DNA from: Pseudomonas marginalis
GTDB taxonomy: Bacteria > Pseudomonadota > Gammaproteobacteria > Pseudomonadales > Pseudomonadaceae
DNA length: 64,000 bases
Direction of reading: 5' to 3'
Assembly: GCF_024169655.1 (NCBI RefSeq)
Contig: NZ_JALJWV010000001.1
Span: 1,121,001-1,185,000 of the forward strand
Shown: positions 38,513-50,900 of the stretch, piece by piece
How the letters are laid out: each line of letters starts with the position of its first letter
Numbering within the stretch: position 1 is the stretch's first letter
Notes under the pieces: model-generated
What the model saw: the letters and a program-made list of their open reading frames with translations, nothing else
Told to the model about the DNA's origin: nothing
The model's database searches: none
Translations under genes and position numbers: made by a program

Positions 38513-38533
38513 AAAAAAGCCGGCGGGTTGGCT
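38513..38533 (-). terminator. Putative weak intrinsic terminator of the sensor operon
   Basis: On the minus strand AGCC and GGCT pair across an 8-base loop, followed by a run of T. It lies just after the receiver-kinase stop at 38551 and ahead of the oxidoreductase gene. The stem is short, so strength is uncertain. Confidence 0.4.
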
Positions 38534-38550
38534 GTCGATTCTGCCCCACG

Positions 38551-39954
38551 CTACGTCACTTCAGGGGCACTAAGTGTTTGGCGAATGGGCAGCACCACCC
38601 GGAACGTGGTGCCTTTGCCCAGTTCGCTGCTGACGGAGATTTCCCCATGGTGTTTCTTGACGATGCCGTAGGAGAGTGACAGCCCCAACCCCGTGCCTTC
38701 GCCCACTGGCTTGGTGGTGAAGAACGGGTCGAAGATATTCTGCAGGGCGTCCGGGGCAATTCCGCAGCCGTTGTCCGCGACTTCCAGCCAGATGCTCTCG
38801 CCTTCCACGCCGTTGCTGATGGTAATGGTGCCGCGCTCCGGCCCGATGGCTTGTGCTGCGTTGATCACCAGGTTCATCACCACCTGGTTGAGCTGCGAGG
38901 CCAGGCACTCGATTTCCGGCAAGGGCGCATAGTGCTTGATCACGTCGGCTTTGTACTTGAGCTCGCTGGCGACGATGTTCAGGGTCGAATCGATGCCTTG
39001 TTGCAGGTTGGCCCACTGCCAGGTCTGGTCGTTGTTCACCCGCGAAAAGTCTTTCAAGTCCTTGACGATTTGCGCCACACGGCCGATGCCTTCCTTGGTT
39101 TCGCGAATCAGCGTCGGAATATCTTCCCTGAGAAAGTCCAGGTCCAGGCGACGGCGCAGGGCTTCGAGCTGATCATCGCCGATCGCGGCTTCAGCCTGGC
39201 GGTAGGCATCGAGCATCTGCTCCAACTGTTTGAAATAGCTGTCGAGGGTGCCGAGGTTGGAGGAGATGAACCCCACCGGGTTGTTGATCTCGTGCGCCAC
39301 GCCCGCGGCCAGTTGCCCCAGGGACGCCAGTTTTTCCGATTGCACCAGTTGGCTTTCCAGCTGTTTGCGCTCGTCGATCTCCAGTTGCAGGGCCTGGCTG
39401 GCGTGGGTCAGCGCTTGGGTACGTTGTTCCACCAACAGTTCCAGTTGGCTGGTTTGCAAAGACGCGCGCCGGGCCATGTCCCATTTGGCGGTCAGGGTGT
39501 TGGCCATTTGCTGGACTTCGATGTTGTCGAATGGCTTTTTCAGGATCAGCAGCCGGTCATGGGCGTGTAGGCGAAACAGCAGATCCTCCCAGGAATAATC
39601 CGAGTACGCGGTACACACCACCACTTGCAGGTTCGGGTCGACTTTCCACAGTTCTTCGATGGTTTGCGCACCGTCCCAGCCCTGGGGCATACGCATGTCG
39701 ACGAAGGCCAGGGCGTAGGGCAGTTGCGCGGCCATGGCCGCCTTGAGCAGGTGTAAACCTTCCTCGCCACCGTAGGCGGAGTCCAGCTCGAACAGCGGGC
39801 CTTGCGGTTTGTCGCGGGTGCCGAACAGCGTCGCTTCCATATCGTCCAGGGCCTGGTTCTGTTCCAGGGGCGGCTTGAGGATCTTACGGAAATCTTCGTG
39901 AATCGAGGGCGTGTCATCGATCAGCAGAATCCGCCGGTTCGGTGGTTGGTTCAT
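38551..39954 (-). CDS. Receiver-histidine kinase (cytoplasmic)
   Basis: This 467-residue protein has an N-terminal receiver domain with Asp86 (FVDMRMP) as phosphoacceptor. A coiled-coil linker (about 170-205) leads to a HisKA domain with His221 in HEINNP, and a C-terminal HATPase domain with DNGCGI and [13 protein letters not shown]. It has no membrane segment. The receiver closely matches that of the GGDEF-EAL protein at 42794: both have [30 protein letters not shown] and LILKKPFDN. It could therefore be read as a relay partner. The start overlaps the stop of the membrane kinase gene by four bases. The signal sensed is unknown. Confidence 0.85.
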   Translation of the reverse strand: MNQPPNRRILLIDDTPSIHEDFRKILKPPLEQNQALDDMEATLFGTRDKPQGPLFELDSAYGGEEGLHLLKAAMAAQLPYALAFVDMRMPQGWDGAQTIEELWKVDPNLQVVVCTAYSDYSWEDLLFRLHAHDRLLILKKPFDNIEVQQMANTLTAKWDMARRASLQTSQLELLVEQRTQALTHASQALQLEIDERKQLESQLVQSEKLASLGQLAAGVAHEINNPVGFISSNLGTLDSYFKQLEQMLDAYRQAEAAIGDDQLEALRRRLDLDFLREDIPTLIRETKEGIGRVAQIVKDLKDFSRVNNDQTWQWANLQQGIDSTLNIVASELKYKADVIKHYAPLPEIECLASQLNQVVMNLVINAAQAIGPERGTITISNGVEGESIWLEVADNGCGIAPDALQNIFDPFFTTKPVGEGTGLGLSLSYGIVKKHHGEISVSSELGKGTTFRVVLPIRQTLSAPEVT

Positions 39955-41774
39955 GCGGGGCCTGCTGCATCGTTGAGGGGGATTTGCAAAGTGAACAGCG
40001 CACCCTTGCCCGGGCCGTCGCTATGGGCGGTCAGCCGGCCATTCATTTCAATGGCGGCCAGGGCGCAGCTGTGCAGGCCGAAGCCATGGCCTTCTTTGCG
40101 CGTGGTGAAGCCGTGGGTGAAGATCCGCGTCATGTTTTCGGCGGGAATGCCTTCACCTTCGTCTTTGACGCTGATTTGCAGGATGCTGTCCTCCACGGTC
40201 TTGATCGACAACGTAATCTGCCGAGGCCGGTCGCTCAGGTTGGACATGGCGTACTTGGCGTTGCTGATCAGGTTGACCATGATCAGCAGCAACCGGTGTT
40301 TGTCGGCCATGATCTCAGGCACCTGGGCGTATTCCTTGACCACCGTCACATGGTGGCGATTCAGTGCGCCGGAATTCATGCGCAGCGCGTCGTCCATCAG
40401 GGCGCTGACCTGCAAGGGCTCCAGCACGCTGGAAACCCCGGCGTAGGATTGCTGGGTGGAGACGATGTCCTTGATGTGGTCGACGCTTTTGCTCAACTGC
40501 GCCAACTCATCGCTCATGCCCTGTTGCTCGACGGCGATGGCTTCCACCAATTGGTTGAGGTAGCCGGGCAGCAGTTTGCCTTTTTCGTCTTCGCGCAGGT
40601 AAGTGCCCAGGTCATCAGGGTGCTCGTTGATCAACTGCATGGCCTTGCCCAACCCCGATGCTTTGCTGGTGCGCAGCTTGCGCGCGACCAGTTCGGCGGA
40701 GATGTTCACGCTGTTGAGCACGTTGCCCACGTTGTGCAACACATTGGTCGCGATCTCCGCCATGCCGGCCTGGCGGGCGCTGTCGAGCAGTTCGCTTTGC
40801 GCATCCTTGAGCTGGCGGGTGCGTTTTTCCACGCGCTGCTCCAGGCTGGCGTTGGCGGTGTGCAGGGCGCGGTTGACCCGGTTGATCTCGGCGAAACTGC
40901 GCAACAGCCTGATGGCCAGGTACAGCAGCAGCGCCACCAGCAGGGTGGAGAACACCAGTAAGTAGTTGTGATACATCTGGTCGATCAGGTCGGAGGCCTG
41001 CTGATCCTGATTGAGGTGGGTGGTCAGCTCGTCCAGGCGCTCGGCCACGGGAACTGCGGCGATCTGTTCCAGCAGGGTGTTGACCAGCGGCTGTTCGCGC
41101 AGGATCAGCGCGATGTGGTTGCTGAGAATGTCCACCGGCAGGTGGAAGTCAGCCGGCAAGCGTTCTTTGTTCACGGCCAGCAGGCTCAGGCCCAACTGGA
41201 TTTCGGCCGCGCGGTCTTCGCTGGCGACCTGGGCGAATTCCATGCTGCTGAGCAATAGGTCATAGGTGTCGGTGGCGACGCCTTGCAGTGACAGTCGGCC
41301 CTCGTCGTCGAGCTGGGAGAACTGGGCGAACTGGGCCTGGATATCGTCTTCGGCGGTCGGCAGGAACGCCAGGGAGTTGCGCAGCACCGCGTTATGGGAC
41401 TTGAACTGGTCGACCAGCCGCGCTTTGTCCCGGATCGCCGCCTCGCCGGCGTCCAGGCTGGCTTGCCAGCCTGGCAGGTCTTTAGGCGCGTGATATGACG
41501 CGTGGTGGTGCAGTTCCTCCCAGAGTCGGGTGATCTGCGTCAGTGGCGTCACCAGGGGGTCGTAGTTGTGGGTCAGGGCGATTCTGGCCTTGAGCACTTC
41601 ACTGTCCCACTGCGCATTGAGCTGCTGCATCTGGCGGATCAGGTCGCGGGACTCGGTGTAGCGGCTGGTCTGGTCGGCGGTTGACTTGATGTACAGGAAC
41701 ACCAGGACCGAGGCCAGCAGCACGGTCGCGGTGGCCAGCAGCAATTGGACGACGTTGTGGCGGGAGAGTCTCAT
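39951..41774 (-). CDS. Membrane sensor histidine kinase with helical periplasmic domain
   Basis: This 607-residue protein has a transmembrane helix at about residues 9-29, then a periplasmic all-helical region (30-265). This is the kind of domain called DAHL in such kinases. A second helix follows (about 268-290), a coiled coil (300-335), and a histidine-kinase core with His347 in LHNVGNVLNS. This is an HNxGN type of H-box rather than HExxxP. The HATPase part has SNAKYAM and KEGHGFGLHSCALAA. It is in an operon with a di-haem peroxidase (10 bases upstream) and a receiver-kinase (4-base overlap), so it may sense a peroxidase-linked redox or ligand signal in the periplasm. Confidence 0.82.
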   Translation of the reverse strand: MRLSRHNVVQLLLATATVLLASVLVFLYIKSTADQTSRYTESRDLIRQMQQLNAQWDSEVLKARIALTHNYDPLVTPLTQITRLWEELHHHASYHAPKDLPGWQASLDAGEAAIRDKARLVDQFKSHNAVLRNSLAFLPTAEDDIQAQFAQFSQLDDEGRLSLQGVATDTYDLLLSSMEFAQVASEDRAAEIQLGLSLLAVNKERLPADFHLPVDILSNHIALILREQPLVNTLLEQIAAVPVAERLDELTTHLNQDQQASDLIDQMYHNYLLVFSTLLVALLLYLAIRLLRSFAEINRVNRALHTANASLEQRVEKRTRQLKDAQSELLDSARQAGMAEIATNVLHNVGNVLNSVNISAELVARKLRTSKASGLGKAMQLINEHPDDLGTYLREDEKGKLLPGYLNQLVEAIAVEQQGMSDELAQLSKSVDHIKDIVSTQQSYAGVSSVLEPLQVSALMDDALRMNSGALNRHHVTVVKEYAQVPEIMADKHRLLLIMVNLISNAKYAMSNLSDRPRQITLSIKTVEDSILQISVKDEGEGIPAENMTRIFTHGFTTRKEGHGFGLHSCALAAIEMNGRLTAHSDGPGKGALFTLQIPLNDAAGPA

Positions 41775-41784
41775 GACCGTTTGC

Positions 41785-42771
41785 TCATAGAGGTTTGCCC
41801 GCCCATTGGCCGGTCAGGGTCTTGAGAAATTTGATGATCTGGTCCTTGTCTTCTGCTGAGGGAACGCGCCCCAGCTGGAATGTGAACATCACATCCACGG
41901 CTTCTTCCAGGGTCTTGGCCGAGGCGTTGTGAAAATACGGTGCGGTGACGGCGACGTTACGCAAGCTGGGCACCTTGAACACGTTGCGGTCTTCCTCGTC
42001 GTGGGTGACGAGATAGCGGCCCAGGTCGGTCTCGGCGGGGGGACGGTCCTTGAAATAATCCCCCATCACGCCGAATTTCTGGAACATGTTGCCGCCGATA
42101 TTCATGCCTTGATGGCAGGCGATGCAGCCATATTCCTTGAAGCGTTGGTAGCCGTATTTTTCTTCGCGGGTGAGGATCTCGGTATCGCCTTGCAGGTATT
42201 GGTCGAAGCGTGAGTTGGGCGTGAGCAATGTGCGCTCATAAGTCGCCAGGGCATTTTGCACATTGGCCGCCGTTACGCCGTCGGGGTACACCTGGGTGAA
42301 CTGGGCCTGGTAATGCGGCATGGCCGTGAGGTTGTCGACCACGGTCTTCCAGTCGCTGCCCATTTCCCGCGGGCTGATGACCACCTGTTCGACCTGGGCC
42401 TCGAGGGTGTCGACCCGACCATCCCAGAACTGCTTGAAGTTCAGGCTGGCGTTGAACACCGTGGGCGTATTGATCTTGACCGGTTGGCCATCAAAGCCCA
42501 GGGAAAACGGCTTGTCGTCGGCCCCGCCCGTCTCCAGTCGATGGCAACCGGCACAGGACAGGCTGCCATTGACCGACAGACGTTTCTCGTTGAACAACTG
42601 GCGACCCAGCTCAACCGTTGCCGCATCCAGCAGCGGCACCGGCGGCAGCGGTTTGAGCGGTTCATCCAGCGGCGCGGCCAACACGGGCAGGGCGCCGCCA
42701 TACCCCAGGACGACGGCAAAGCCGAGTGCCCGAGGGGACAGGCGAGGAGAGCGAGAGGGGAGACGGCTCAA
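41785..42771 (-). CDS. Periplasmic di-haem cytochrome c peroxidase (MauG/CcpA family)
   Basis: This 328-residue protein has an N-terminal hydrophobic signal segment (ALGFAVVLGYGGALPVLA). Two CxxCH haem-attachment motifs are present: Cys73-Ala-Gly-Cys-His and Cys216-Ile-Ala-Cys-His. Their spacing and the surrounding sequence (RQLFNEKRLSVNGSLSCAGCH, and VPSLRNVAVTAPYFHN) fit the bacterial cytochrome c peroxidase family, which reduces hydrogen peroxide in the periplasm. Some relatives are MauG-like and oxidise protein residues. It lies 22 bases behind a GGDEF-EAL gene and 10 bases ahead of a sensor kinase, an unusual setting for a peroxidase that suggests a sensory or signalling role. Confidence 0.85.
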   Translation of the reverse strand: MSRLPSRSPRLSPRALGFAVVLGYGGALPVLAAPLDEPLKPLPPVPLLDAATVELGRQLFNEKRLSVNGSLSCAGCHRLETGGADDKPFSLGFDGQPVKINTPTVFNASLNFKQFWDGRVDTLEAQVEQVVISPREMGSDWKTVVDNLTAMPHYQAQFTQVYPDGVTAANVQNALATYERTLLTPNSRFDQYLQGDTEILTREEKYGYQRFKEYGCIACHQGMNIGGNMFQKFGVMGDYFKDRPPAETDLGRYLVTHDEEDRNVFKVPSLRNVAVTAPYFHNASAKTLEEAVDVMFTFQLGRVPSAEDKDQIIKFLKTLTGQWAGKPL

Positions 42772-42793
42772 GCGTTCGTTCCTTGATGGACAG

Positions 42794-44677
<1,884 letters not shown>

Positions 44678-44759
44678 CGGGGCGCGGGCAACTGGAGACT
44701 CTTACGCATCGGGCTTCCTTACCTTGAATGCTTCGGTAAACGGGGCGAGTCATGGCTTC

Positions 44760-44772
44760 ATGCTACTAGCAT
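44760..44772. promoter_or_regulatory. Perfect dyad in the divergent promoter region
   Basis: ATGCTA-C-TAGCAT is a perfect 13-base dyad between the GGDEF-EAL operon and the divergent receiver gene. Position fits a regulator site that could control both directions. The binding protein is unknown. Confidence 0.35.
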
Positions 44773-44923
44773 AGTCGGATCCCTTGAATAAGTACGCCAG
44801 TTGGCGTCAAATCAACCCCAATTACCCCGCGAGCATCTAGCGCTCATTGCTTGCGCAAGTACAGCGATGGATCACGCGGGGGTGCAATGAAGCAACTGTG
44901 TGCCATTGTCAGGAGGTGTCGCC

Positions 44924-46273
44924 ATGGATGAACAAACAACTGCTACGACGTCCCCTTACAAACCTACTATTTTGCTGGTCGACGATGAAGAGTCGATCCT
45001 CAACAGCCTGCGCCGCCTGCTGCGGGGCCAGCCTTATGATGTGCTGCTGGCCGGCAGTGGTGCCCAGGCCCTGGAAATCATGGCTGCCCAGCCCGTCGAC
45101 CTGATCATGACCGACGCGCGCATGCCGTCGATGGACGGCGCGATGCTGCTGGCCGAGACCCACCGCCTGTACCCGGCCACCACGCGCATCCTGCTGACCG
45201 GTTATGCCGACATGACCATGATGATCAAGGCGATCAACGAAGGTCAGATCCACCGCTATATCAGCAAGCCCTGGAACGACGAGGAAATGCTCCTGACGTT
45301 GCGCCAGTCCCTGGAGCACCAGCATTCCGAACGCGAGCGCGTGCGTCTTGAGCGCTTGACCCGTGATCAGAACGAGCAGTTGAAGGCGCTCAACGCCACC
45401 CTGGAAAAACGCGTCGAAGCCCGCACCAGCGAGTTGCAGCAAACCGCCGACATGCTCGACCTGGCCTACGACGAGCTAAAGCGCAGCTATGTGACCGGCA
45501 CCGAAGTGTTTTCGCTGCTGGCCAACCTGCGCCTGCCCAAGCATAAGCAGACCAATCGCCAGTTGATCGAGCTGATCCGCGTGTACTGCAAAGCCCAGTC
45601 GGTGGACGAAGCCAGCGCCCGTGACCTGGCCATGGCTGCGGCGCTCTACAACATCGGCAAGTTGAGCTGGAGCGACGGCATGATGGCCGCCCCGTCGGAT
45701 CTGCTGCACAGCAACGACCGCGAACGCTATCGGGTCTACCCGACCCAAAGCGAATCGTTATTGATGACCCTGGAACCGATGAAGGACGCCGCCCGGCTGA
45801 TCCGCCATCACCAGGAACGCTGGGACGGCACCGGGTTTCCCGATCACCTCAAGGGCGATGCGATTCCCGAAGGCGCGCGGTTGCTCAAACTGGCGGTGGA
45901 CTTCATCGAACTGCAGAAAGGCCTGATCCTGGAGCGGCAGATGAACAGCGGTGAAGCACTGCTGTACATCCGCAAGTACGCGGGGCGGCTCTATGATCCG
46001 GACATGGTCGAAAACTTCGTCCTGGCCTGCGCCACGTTCCTCAGCGACGTGACCCTGGGCGACCCCAACGTCAAAGTGCTGAGCACCCGCGAACTGGCCG
46101 AAGGCATGGTCCTGGCGCGCAATCTCAACGCCGATAACGGCATGTTGCTGCTCAATGCCGGCAAGGTGCTCAACCTGCCGCTGGTGGACAAGCTGATCGC
46201 GTTTGAAGCGATGGAGGGCGCCAAGTACAGCGTGTTTATCAAGGAGCCGGAAGAGCCGCAGCTTTTAGGCTGA
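44924..46273 (+). CDS. Receiver protein with degenerate HD-GYP domain
   Basis: This 449-residue protein has an N-terminal receiver domain (Asp64 in MTDARMPS), a coiled coil around residues 140-185, and a C-terminal domain that follows the HD-GYP layout. The HD pair is replaced by Tyr242-Asn243 (ALYNIGKLSW), while HHQERWDGTGFP (His295-His296) keeps part of the second motif with GFP in place of GYP. Loss of the first metal ligands argues against normal phosphodiesterase activity, so it is probably a protein-protein signal output. ATG 44924 is preceded by a strong AGGAGG with six bases spacing. It is divergent from the sensor operon and likely part of the same signalling module. Confidence 0.8.
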   Translation: MDEQTTATTSPYKPTILLVDDEESILNSLRRLLRGQPYDVLLAGSGAQALEIMAAQPVDLIMTDARMPSMDGAMLLAETHRLYPATTRILLTGYADMTMMIKAINEGQIHRYISKPWNDEEMLLTLRQSLEHQHSERERVRLERLTRDQNEQLKALNATLEKRVEARTSELQQTADMLDLAYDELKRSYVTGTEVFSLLANLRLPKHKQTNRQLIELIRVYCKAQSVDEASARDLAMAAALYNIGKLSWSDGMMAAPSDLLHSNDRERYRVYPTQSESLLMTLEPMKDAARLIRHHQERWDGTGFPDHLKGDAIPEGARLLKLAVDFIELQKGLILERQMNSGEALLYIRKYAGRLYDPDMVENFVLACATFLSDVTLGDPNVKVLSTRELAEGMVLARNLNADNGMLLLNAGKVLNLPLVDKLIAFEAMEGAKYSVFIKEPEEPQLLG

Positions 46274-46321
46274 GGCGCTTCATGGGATTATTGTGCCTTT
46301 GCATTCAAGGTGATTTTGTCC

Positions 46322-46735
46322 ATGCCAACCACTATCCGTATCGCCGCCGCTCTCTTGATCGGCGGCGACGGCCAGACTTTACTGGTGCGCAAGCGCGGCA
46401 CCCAGGCATTCATGCAACCGGGCGGCAAGATCGATGCCGGCGAACAACCGGTCGAGGCGCTGGCCCGTGAGCTGCACGAAGAGCTGAACGTGCGCATCGA
46501 GCCGAGCCAGGCGGTCTACCTCGGCCGCTTCTCGGCCCCGGCCGCCAACGAGCCGGGCTTCACGGTGCAAGCTGAACTGTTCCGGGTGCAGATCGATGTG
46601 CCGGTGACGCCGGCCGCCGAGATCGAAGAAGTGCGCTGGATCGACCCTGCCGGTGACGGCGGCCTGCACCTGGCGCCCTTGACGCGTGAGCTGATCCTGC
46701 CGTTTTATCGCCAATCGCTGACCACCACCGCCTGA
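46322..46735 (+). CDS. Nudix hydrolase
   Basis: This 137-residue protein contains a Nudix box at about residues 38-60: GGKIDAGEQPVEALARE followed by LHEELNV. This matches G-x5-E-x7-R-E-x2-E-E-x-G/N-U. The fold hydrolyses nucleoside-diphosphate-linked compounds; the substrate is not clear. The start ATG 46322 is chosen over a GTG at 46310 because the Nudix N-terminal strand (TTIRIAAALLIGG) follows directly. It converges with metR through a shared hairpin. Confidence 0.82.
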   Translation: MPTTIRIAAALLIGGDGQTLLVRKRGTQAFMQPGGKIDAGEQPVEALARELHEELNVRIEPSQAVYLGRFSAPAANEPGFTVQAELFRVQIDVPVTPAAEIEEVRWIDPAGDGGLHLAPLTRELILPFYRQSLTTTA

Positions 46736-46756
46736 TTGGCGCGCTCCAAGGACTGA

Positions 46757-46780
46757 GCCGTGCGTCCCTCAACGCACGGC
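46757..46780. terminator. Bidirectional hairpin between Nudix gene and metR
   Basis: GCCGTGCGT and ACGCACGGC form a perfect 9-bp stem with a CCCTCA loop. It includes the last codons of metR and follows the Nudix stop by 21 bases. Confidence 0.55.
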
Positions 46781-47698
46781 GCTGACCCCATCCAATGTGG
46801 AAAACGACGTGTCCTTGGCCGTGAGCAGAAAGTCGCGCATGTACGGCGCGTCCAGCATGTCTGCACGAATCCCCGCATACAGCGTTGCAAACAGACCTTT
46901 CTCACCCAGGCGCTTGGCCTTGACGTAACCGCGCGAGCTGTATTCATGCAGCGCCCAATGCGGCATGCCGCACACGCCGCGACCGCTGGCGACCAGTTGC
47001 ATCATCATCACCGTCAGCTCCGAGGTGCGCACCTGGGCCGGTTCCACATCGGCGGGTTCGAGGAACCGCGTGAAAATGTCCAGGCGGTCGCGTTCCACCG
47101 GGTAGGTGATCAGGGTTTCGCTGAGCAGGTCTTGCGGCACGATGTACGACTTGTTCGCCAGCGGGTGCTGGTTGGCCACGGCCAGCATGGCTTCGTAGGT
47201 GAACAGCGGCACATACGTGATGCCCGGCAGTTCCAGCGGGTCGGACGTGACCACCAGGTCCAGGTCGCCACGGGCCAGGGCCGGCAGCGGGGCGAAGGCG
47301 AAACCGGACGCCAGGTCCAGCTCGACTTCGGGCCAGGCGTCGCGGAACTGGTCGATGGTCGGCATCAGCCATTGGAAGCAACTGTGGCATTCGATGGCCA
47401 TGTGCAGGCGCCCGGCGGTGCCGCCGGCCAGGCGCGCGATGTCACGCTCGGCGCCGCGCAGCAGGGGCAGGGTGGCGTCGGCCAGTTGCAGCAGGCGTAG
47501 GCCGGCGCTGGTGAAACGCACCGGTTTGGTCTTGCGCACGAACAACGGCATGCCCAAGCGCTCTTCCAGCTCTTTGAACTGGTGGGACAGGGCGGATTGG
47601 GTCAAATGCAGGCGTTCGGCGGCTTCGACCAGGCTGTCGGCTTCGCGCAAGGCGTGCAGGGTTTTCAGGTGGCGGATTTCCAGCACCGTGGTCTCCAT
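46769..47698 (-). CDS. metR: LysR-type regulator MetR
   Basis: This 309-residue protein has an N-terminal winged helix-turn-helix (ETTVLEIRHLKTLHAL to LSHQFKELEERLG) and a LysR ligand domain with AIECHSCFQWLMPTI and ETLITYPVERDRLD. These stretches closely follow E. coli MetR (IECHSCIQWLTPAL and ETLLIYPVQRSRLD). MetR activates methionine-synthesis genes with homocysteine as co-regulator. The start ATG 47698 leaves a normal N-terminus; a longer frame to 47842 is not supported. It diverges from the giant toxin gene at 47976, but no clear MetR site (TGAA-N5-TTCA) was found in the 277 bases between. Confidence 0.88.
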   Translation of the reverse strand: METTVLEIRHLKTLHALREADSLVEAAERLHLTQSALSHQFKELEERLGMPLFVRKTKPVRFTSAGLRLLQLADATLPLLRGAERDIARLAGGTAGRLHMAIECHSCFQWLMPTIDQFRDAWPEVELDLASGFAFAPLPALARGDLDLVVTSDPLELPGITYVPLFTYEAMLAVANQHPLANKSYIVPQDLLSETLITYPVERDRLDIFTRFLEPADVEPAQVRTSELTVMMMQLVASGRGVCGMPHWALHEYSSRGYVKAKRLGEKGLFATLYAGIRADMLDAPYMRDFLLTAKDTSFSTLDGVSAVR

Positions 47699-47975
47699 GA
47701 GCAATATTGATGAGTAATGCGAATGGGGTGAGTTTGTCTCATGTTGTGCGGGCTGTCGACACGCAGGCCTGGGCGTGATGTTCATATCCGGCCATACATT
47801 GCCAAAGGGCGCTGATCCGGAGTCCTGGCGGGCCTCGCGCATGTGGACATAGTCAATTACGCATTTCTTATTTCACCGTAGGGATGAGTGGGTATTTTGG
47901 CCGCGAGATTCGTCCCGAAAGGCACTTTATGCGTCGTTGGGACGACACCGTATTTCCATGCCAAGGATGTGCCCC

Positions 47976-50900
47976 ATGACCGCTAGCACCGCTGCCACGC
48001 CCTTTATCCCTCGCCTGTACCTTGCCGCACCACCCGTCAATCCGACCCCTTCATCCACGGCATTCGCGACCACCGCCCTGGGCCGCGCCAGCGCCGCCGT
48101 GCATCCCTTACCCAGCGCCACAAACCTCGCCGCCCACGCCGTCAGCAGCCAGTTCGCGACGCGGCCCGACGTGTACTCGGTGGTCAGGGACATGCTCGGC
48201 GAGGCGATCAAAAGCCTGTACCCCACGCTGGAATTCGACGTCGCGCAGACCTCGGTGGCAGAGCCGATCGCGGAGAACCCGGTTCAATACCGCTTGACCC
48301 CGCTGTTGGATGTCGCGCTCAACCACCTGGCCACCGGAGCCGACATCGATTTCACCGACAAGTATTCATGGCCGCAGAAACTGGTCAAACAAGGCACCGG
48401 TACCACCCTCAGAGTCCCCGACGCGTCAGGCAACCGGCGCGAAGACATCGACATGTCGGCCATCGAGCTGGTGATCCGCAGCCTTCGGCCCAGCCTCAAA
48501 GACGGTTTTGCACGAGCCTTGACGCGGTATTGGGGACAAACTGCTTCCGGGGCGGACAATCGCTGGTTGTGGCTCAGCGGCATGCTCAGCGACAACCTGC
48601 GCAGTGCGGCGCTGAAACAGCCCGGCCTTAGCGCTGCGCAACGCGCCACCCTTGACCAGGTGGTCACCTGGCCCGAGCGTGCGCAACGCGTGAGTGCCAA
48701 CGGTGACGACGCGGCCCGGGTCTTCGTGCTGGACACCAGCGTCCGCTACGCTGGTGGTGCCTCCACGCAGCTCAGCCCGGATCTTTTGATCACCCGCCAG
48801 ATCGGCGCCAGCACCCAGGTTCTGCATGCCGCTGCCAACGGCCAGATTACCCCTTACGACTCCCTGGAAGCCTTCGGCAAGGCCTGGGGCGAGACGCTGG
48901 AAAACGACTTCGTCTTCGACCACTTGACCTGGAAACGCCAGGAGCCGGACGCGAATATCTTCGATGCGCAAGCGGGCATCCTTCTGAACAACCAGTTGCA
49001 GGCGATAGACGCCCTCGAACTCCCACAAGCCGGTGGCCTCAACGCTCTGGAGCAGCGCTTGCGCGTGCTCAGCGATCCGAGCCCGTGGTTTGTCGGCGCC
49101 TATGCCCCGGATTCCGCACAACTGGCGCGGCTGCAGGAAAAACTGCCGCAGTGGCTGCGCAACGCCGACCCGGCCGATCGCCTTGCCTACCACCGCCACG
49201 CCCTCGAACTGGCCAGCGATGTCCAGCGCAATCAGGGGCGTAACTTTTTTTCGGACGTCCCCGATATTCGCACCTATACCCAGCAACAGCTGCAAGCGCA
49301 GTTGCAGGACACCGGGCTGCTCGCGGACCACCTCGAAGTCACCTTCAAGGTACCGGTCGGCACGTTGGGCGGCGGCTATATCGAGCGCGTCACGATGAGC
49401 CTGACCGACATGGCCTTGCGCAATCTGGCCGGGCTGCCCAAGGGGGAAATCGAAGTGCGTCACTTAGGTCAACCGATCAGCGACCCCGCAATGCCCCAGC
49501 GGCTGAAAGACATCGTCAGCCAGGTGGACATCGGCAAACACTACCCCGCGCTACTGCGCACCCACCTGCTTGGCGACAGCGATGAATCACGTCGACGCAG
49601 CGCCTTGTTCGCCCAACAGGTCCCGCGCCAACTGGCCATGCGCGCACTGGAACTCAAACTCAAGGGCGAAGCGGGCATCACCGCGCACGGCTACCGGTAT
49701 GTGGAGGCGGTGCTGACCCCCGGCGCTGGAGCGAAACCGGTCGACGGGCAAGACATCGTCATGCGGCCCCTGGCGTTTTTACGCAAGCCCGGTGCGACAC
49801 CCGATGTGGTCCAGAATATGTTTGTCATCGAGCCGGCCGATTCGGCTGTCGGCCCGCACCTGCTCTACCGTCCGATGTTGTCTCCGGTGCTGCAGGAGTT
49901 TCCCTCTCGCCAAGCGCTGCTGGAGGCGGTGCAACAGCCCGGCCCTTTACAGCAAGGCGTACTGGCCTGGTTGCCCGACGACAGGACGCGCGCGGTGTAC
50001 GGCAACGGCGGGTTCAAGACCCCCAACATTGCCCGCTACAGCGTCTTCAACGAGTTCGACGCGCCCGCCCAGCCGGCACCGACGGCGCTGGCCGTGGACG
50101 GCTATGACGCGGCACGCACATTACGCCAGGACCTGGAACAAGGGCGCCTGATGCAGCACTTGTACCAGAGCAATACCCACAGCCTGGTGAGCCTGGCCGA
50201 GGGGCAGTCGGTATCGGACGCACAAAGTCGCTGGGCCTCCTTCAAGGAGCTGGGCGGGTTGTTGTTCAACACCTTGCTACCCGTGTTGCGCGGGCCTGGG
50301 GCGATGGCGGGGTGGTTGTTGCAGTTGGCCGGCAGCGAGGACGACATCCGCAAACTGTCCAACCCGAACGCTCAGGACGACAGCACGGCGACCGTGGTGA
50401 ACCTGTTGCTCAATATGGGCATGGTCTTGACCCACGCCGCGCCCGCCGATATCGCACAACCGCCGCTGACGCTCGACGCGCTCAAAGCCATCCCGAAGCA
50501 CGATGGACCGACGCGCCGCACGCCAGGCCAGGCGCCGAACGCCCATCGCGCGACCCTGCGCCAAAGCAGAATAGAGCCCTCTGCGGGCGTCGTCGGCGAT
50601 AATACGAGCATGCTGGATTTTGCGTTCTCCAGCCCGCGCCGGTTGACCCCCGGCCAGCTTGCACTGGTCGAGTCATTCCGGGTACCCGCGCCGGGCGATG
50701 TCGGTGCCGCGATTGCCGAGGGGCAAAAACAGGGCTTGTACCTGAGCCAGGGCCGGCTGTACGCCAACATCGACAACCAGTGGTTCCGGGTGGCCAACGA
50801 CCTCGACGGGGTGTTCATCATCGACGCGAACAACCGTGCGCGTACCGGCCCGCCGATCAGGCGTGACGCACAGGGCCGCTGGAGTTTCGACAGCAGCCCG

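Noticed and set aside
47937..47975. TTG 47937 or ATG 47958 as start of the giant gene
   Set aside because: Neither has a ribosome site; ATG 47976 has AAGGA at eight bases.
47699..47975. MetR box in the metR/toxin intergenic region
   Set aside because: Only a partial TGAACATCA-like stretch was seen; it does not fit TGAA-N5-TTCA.
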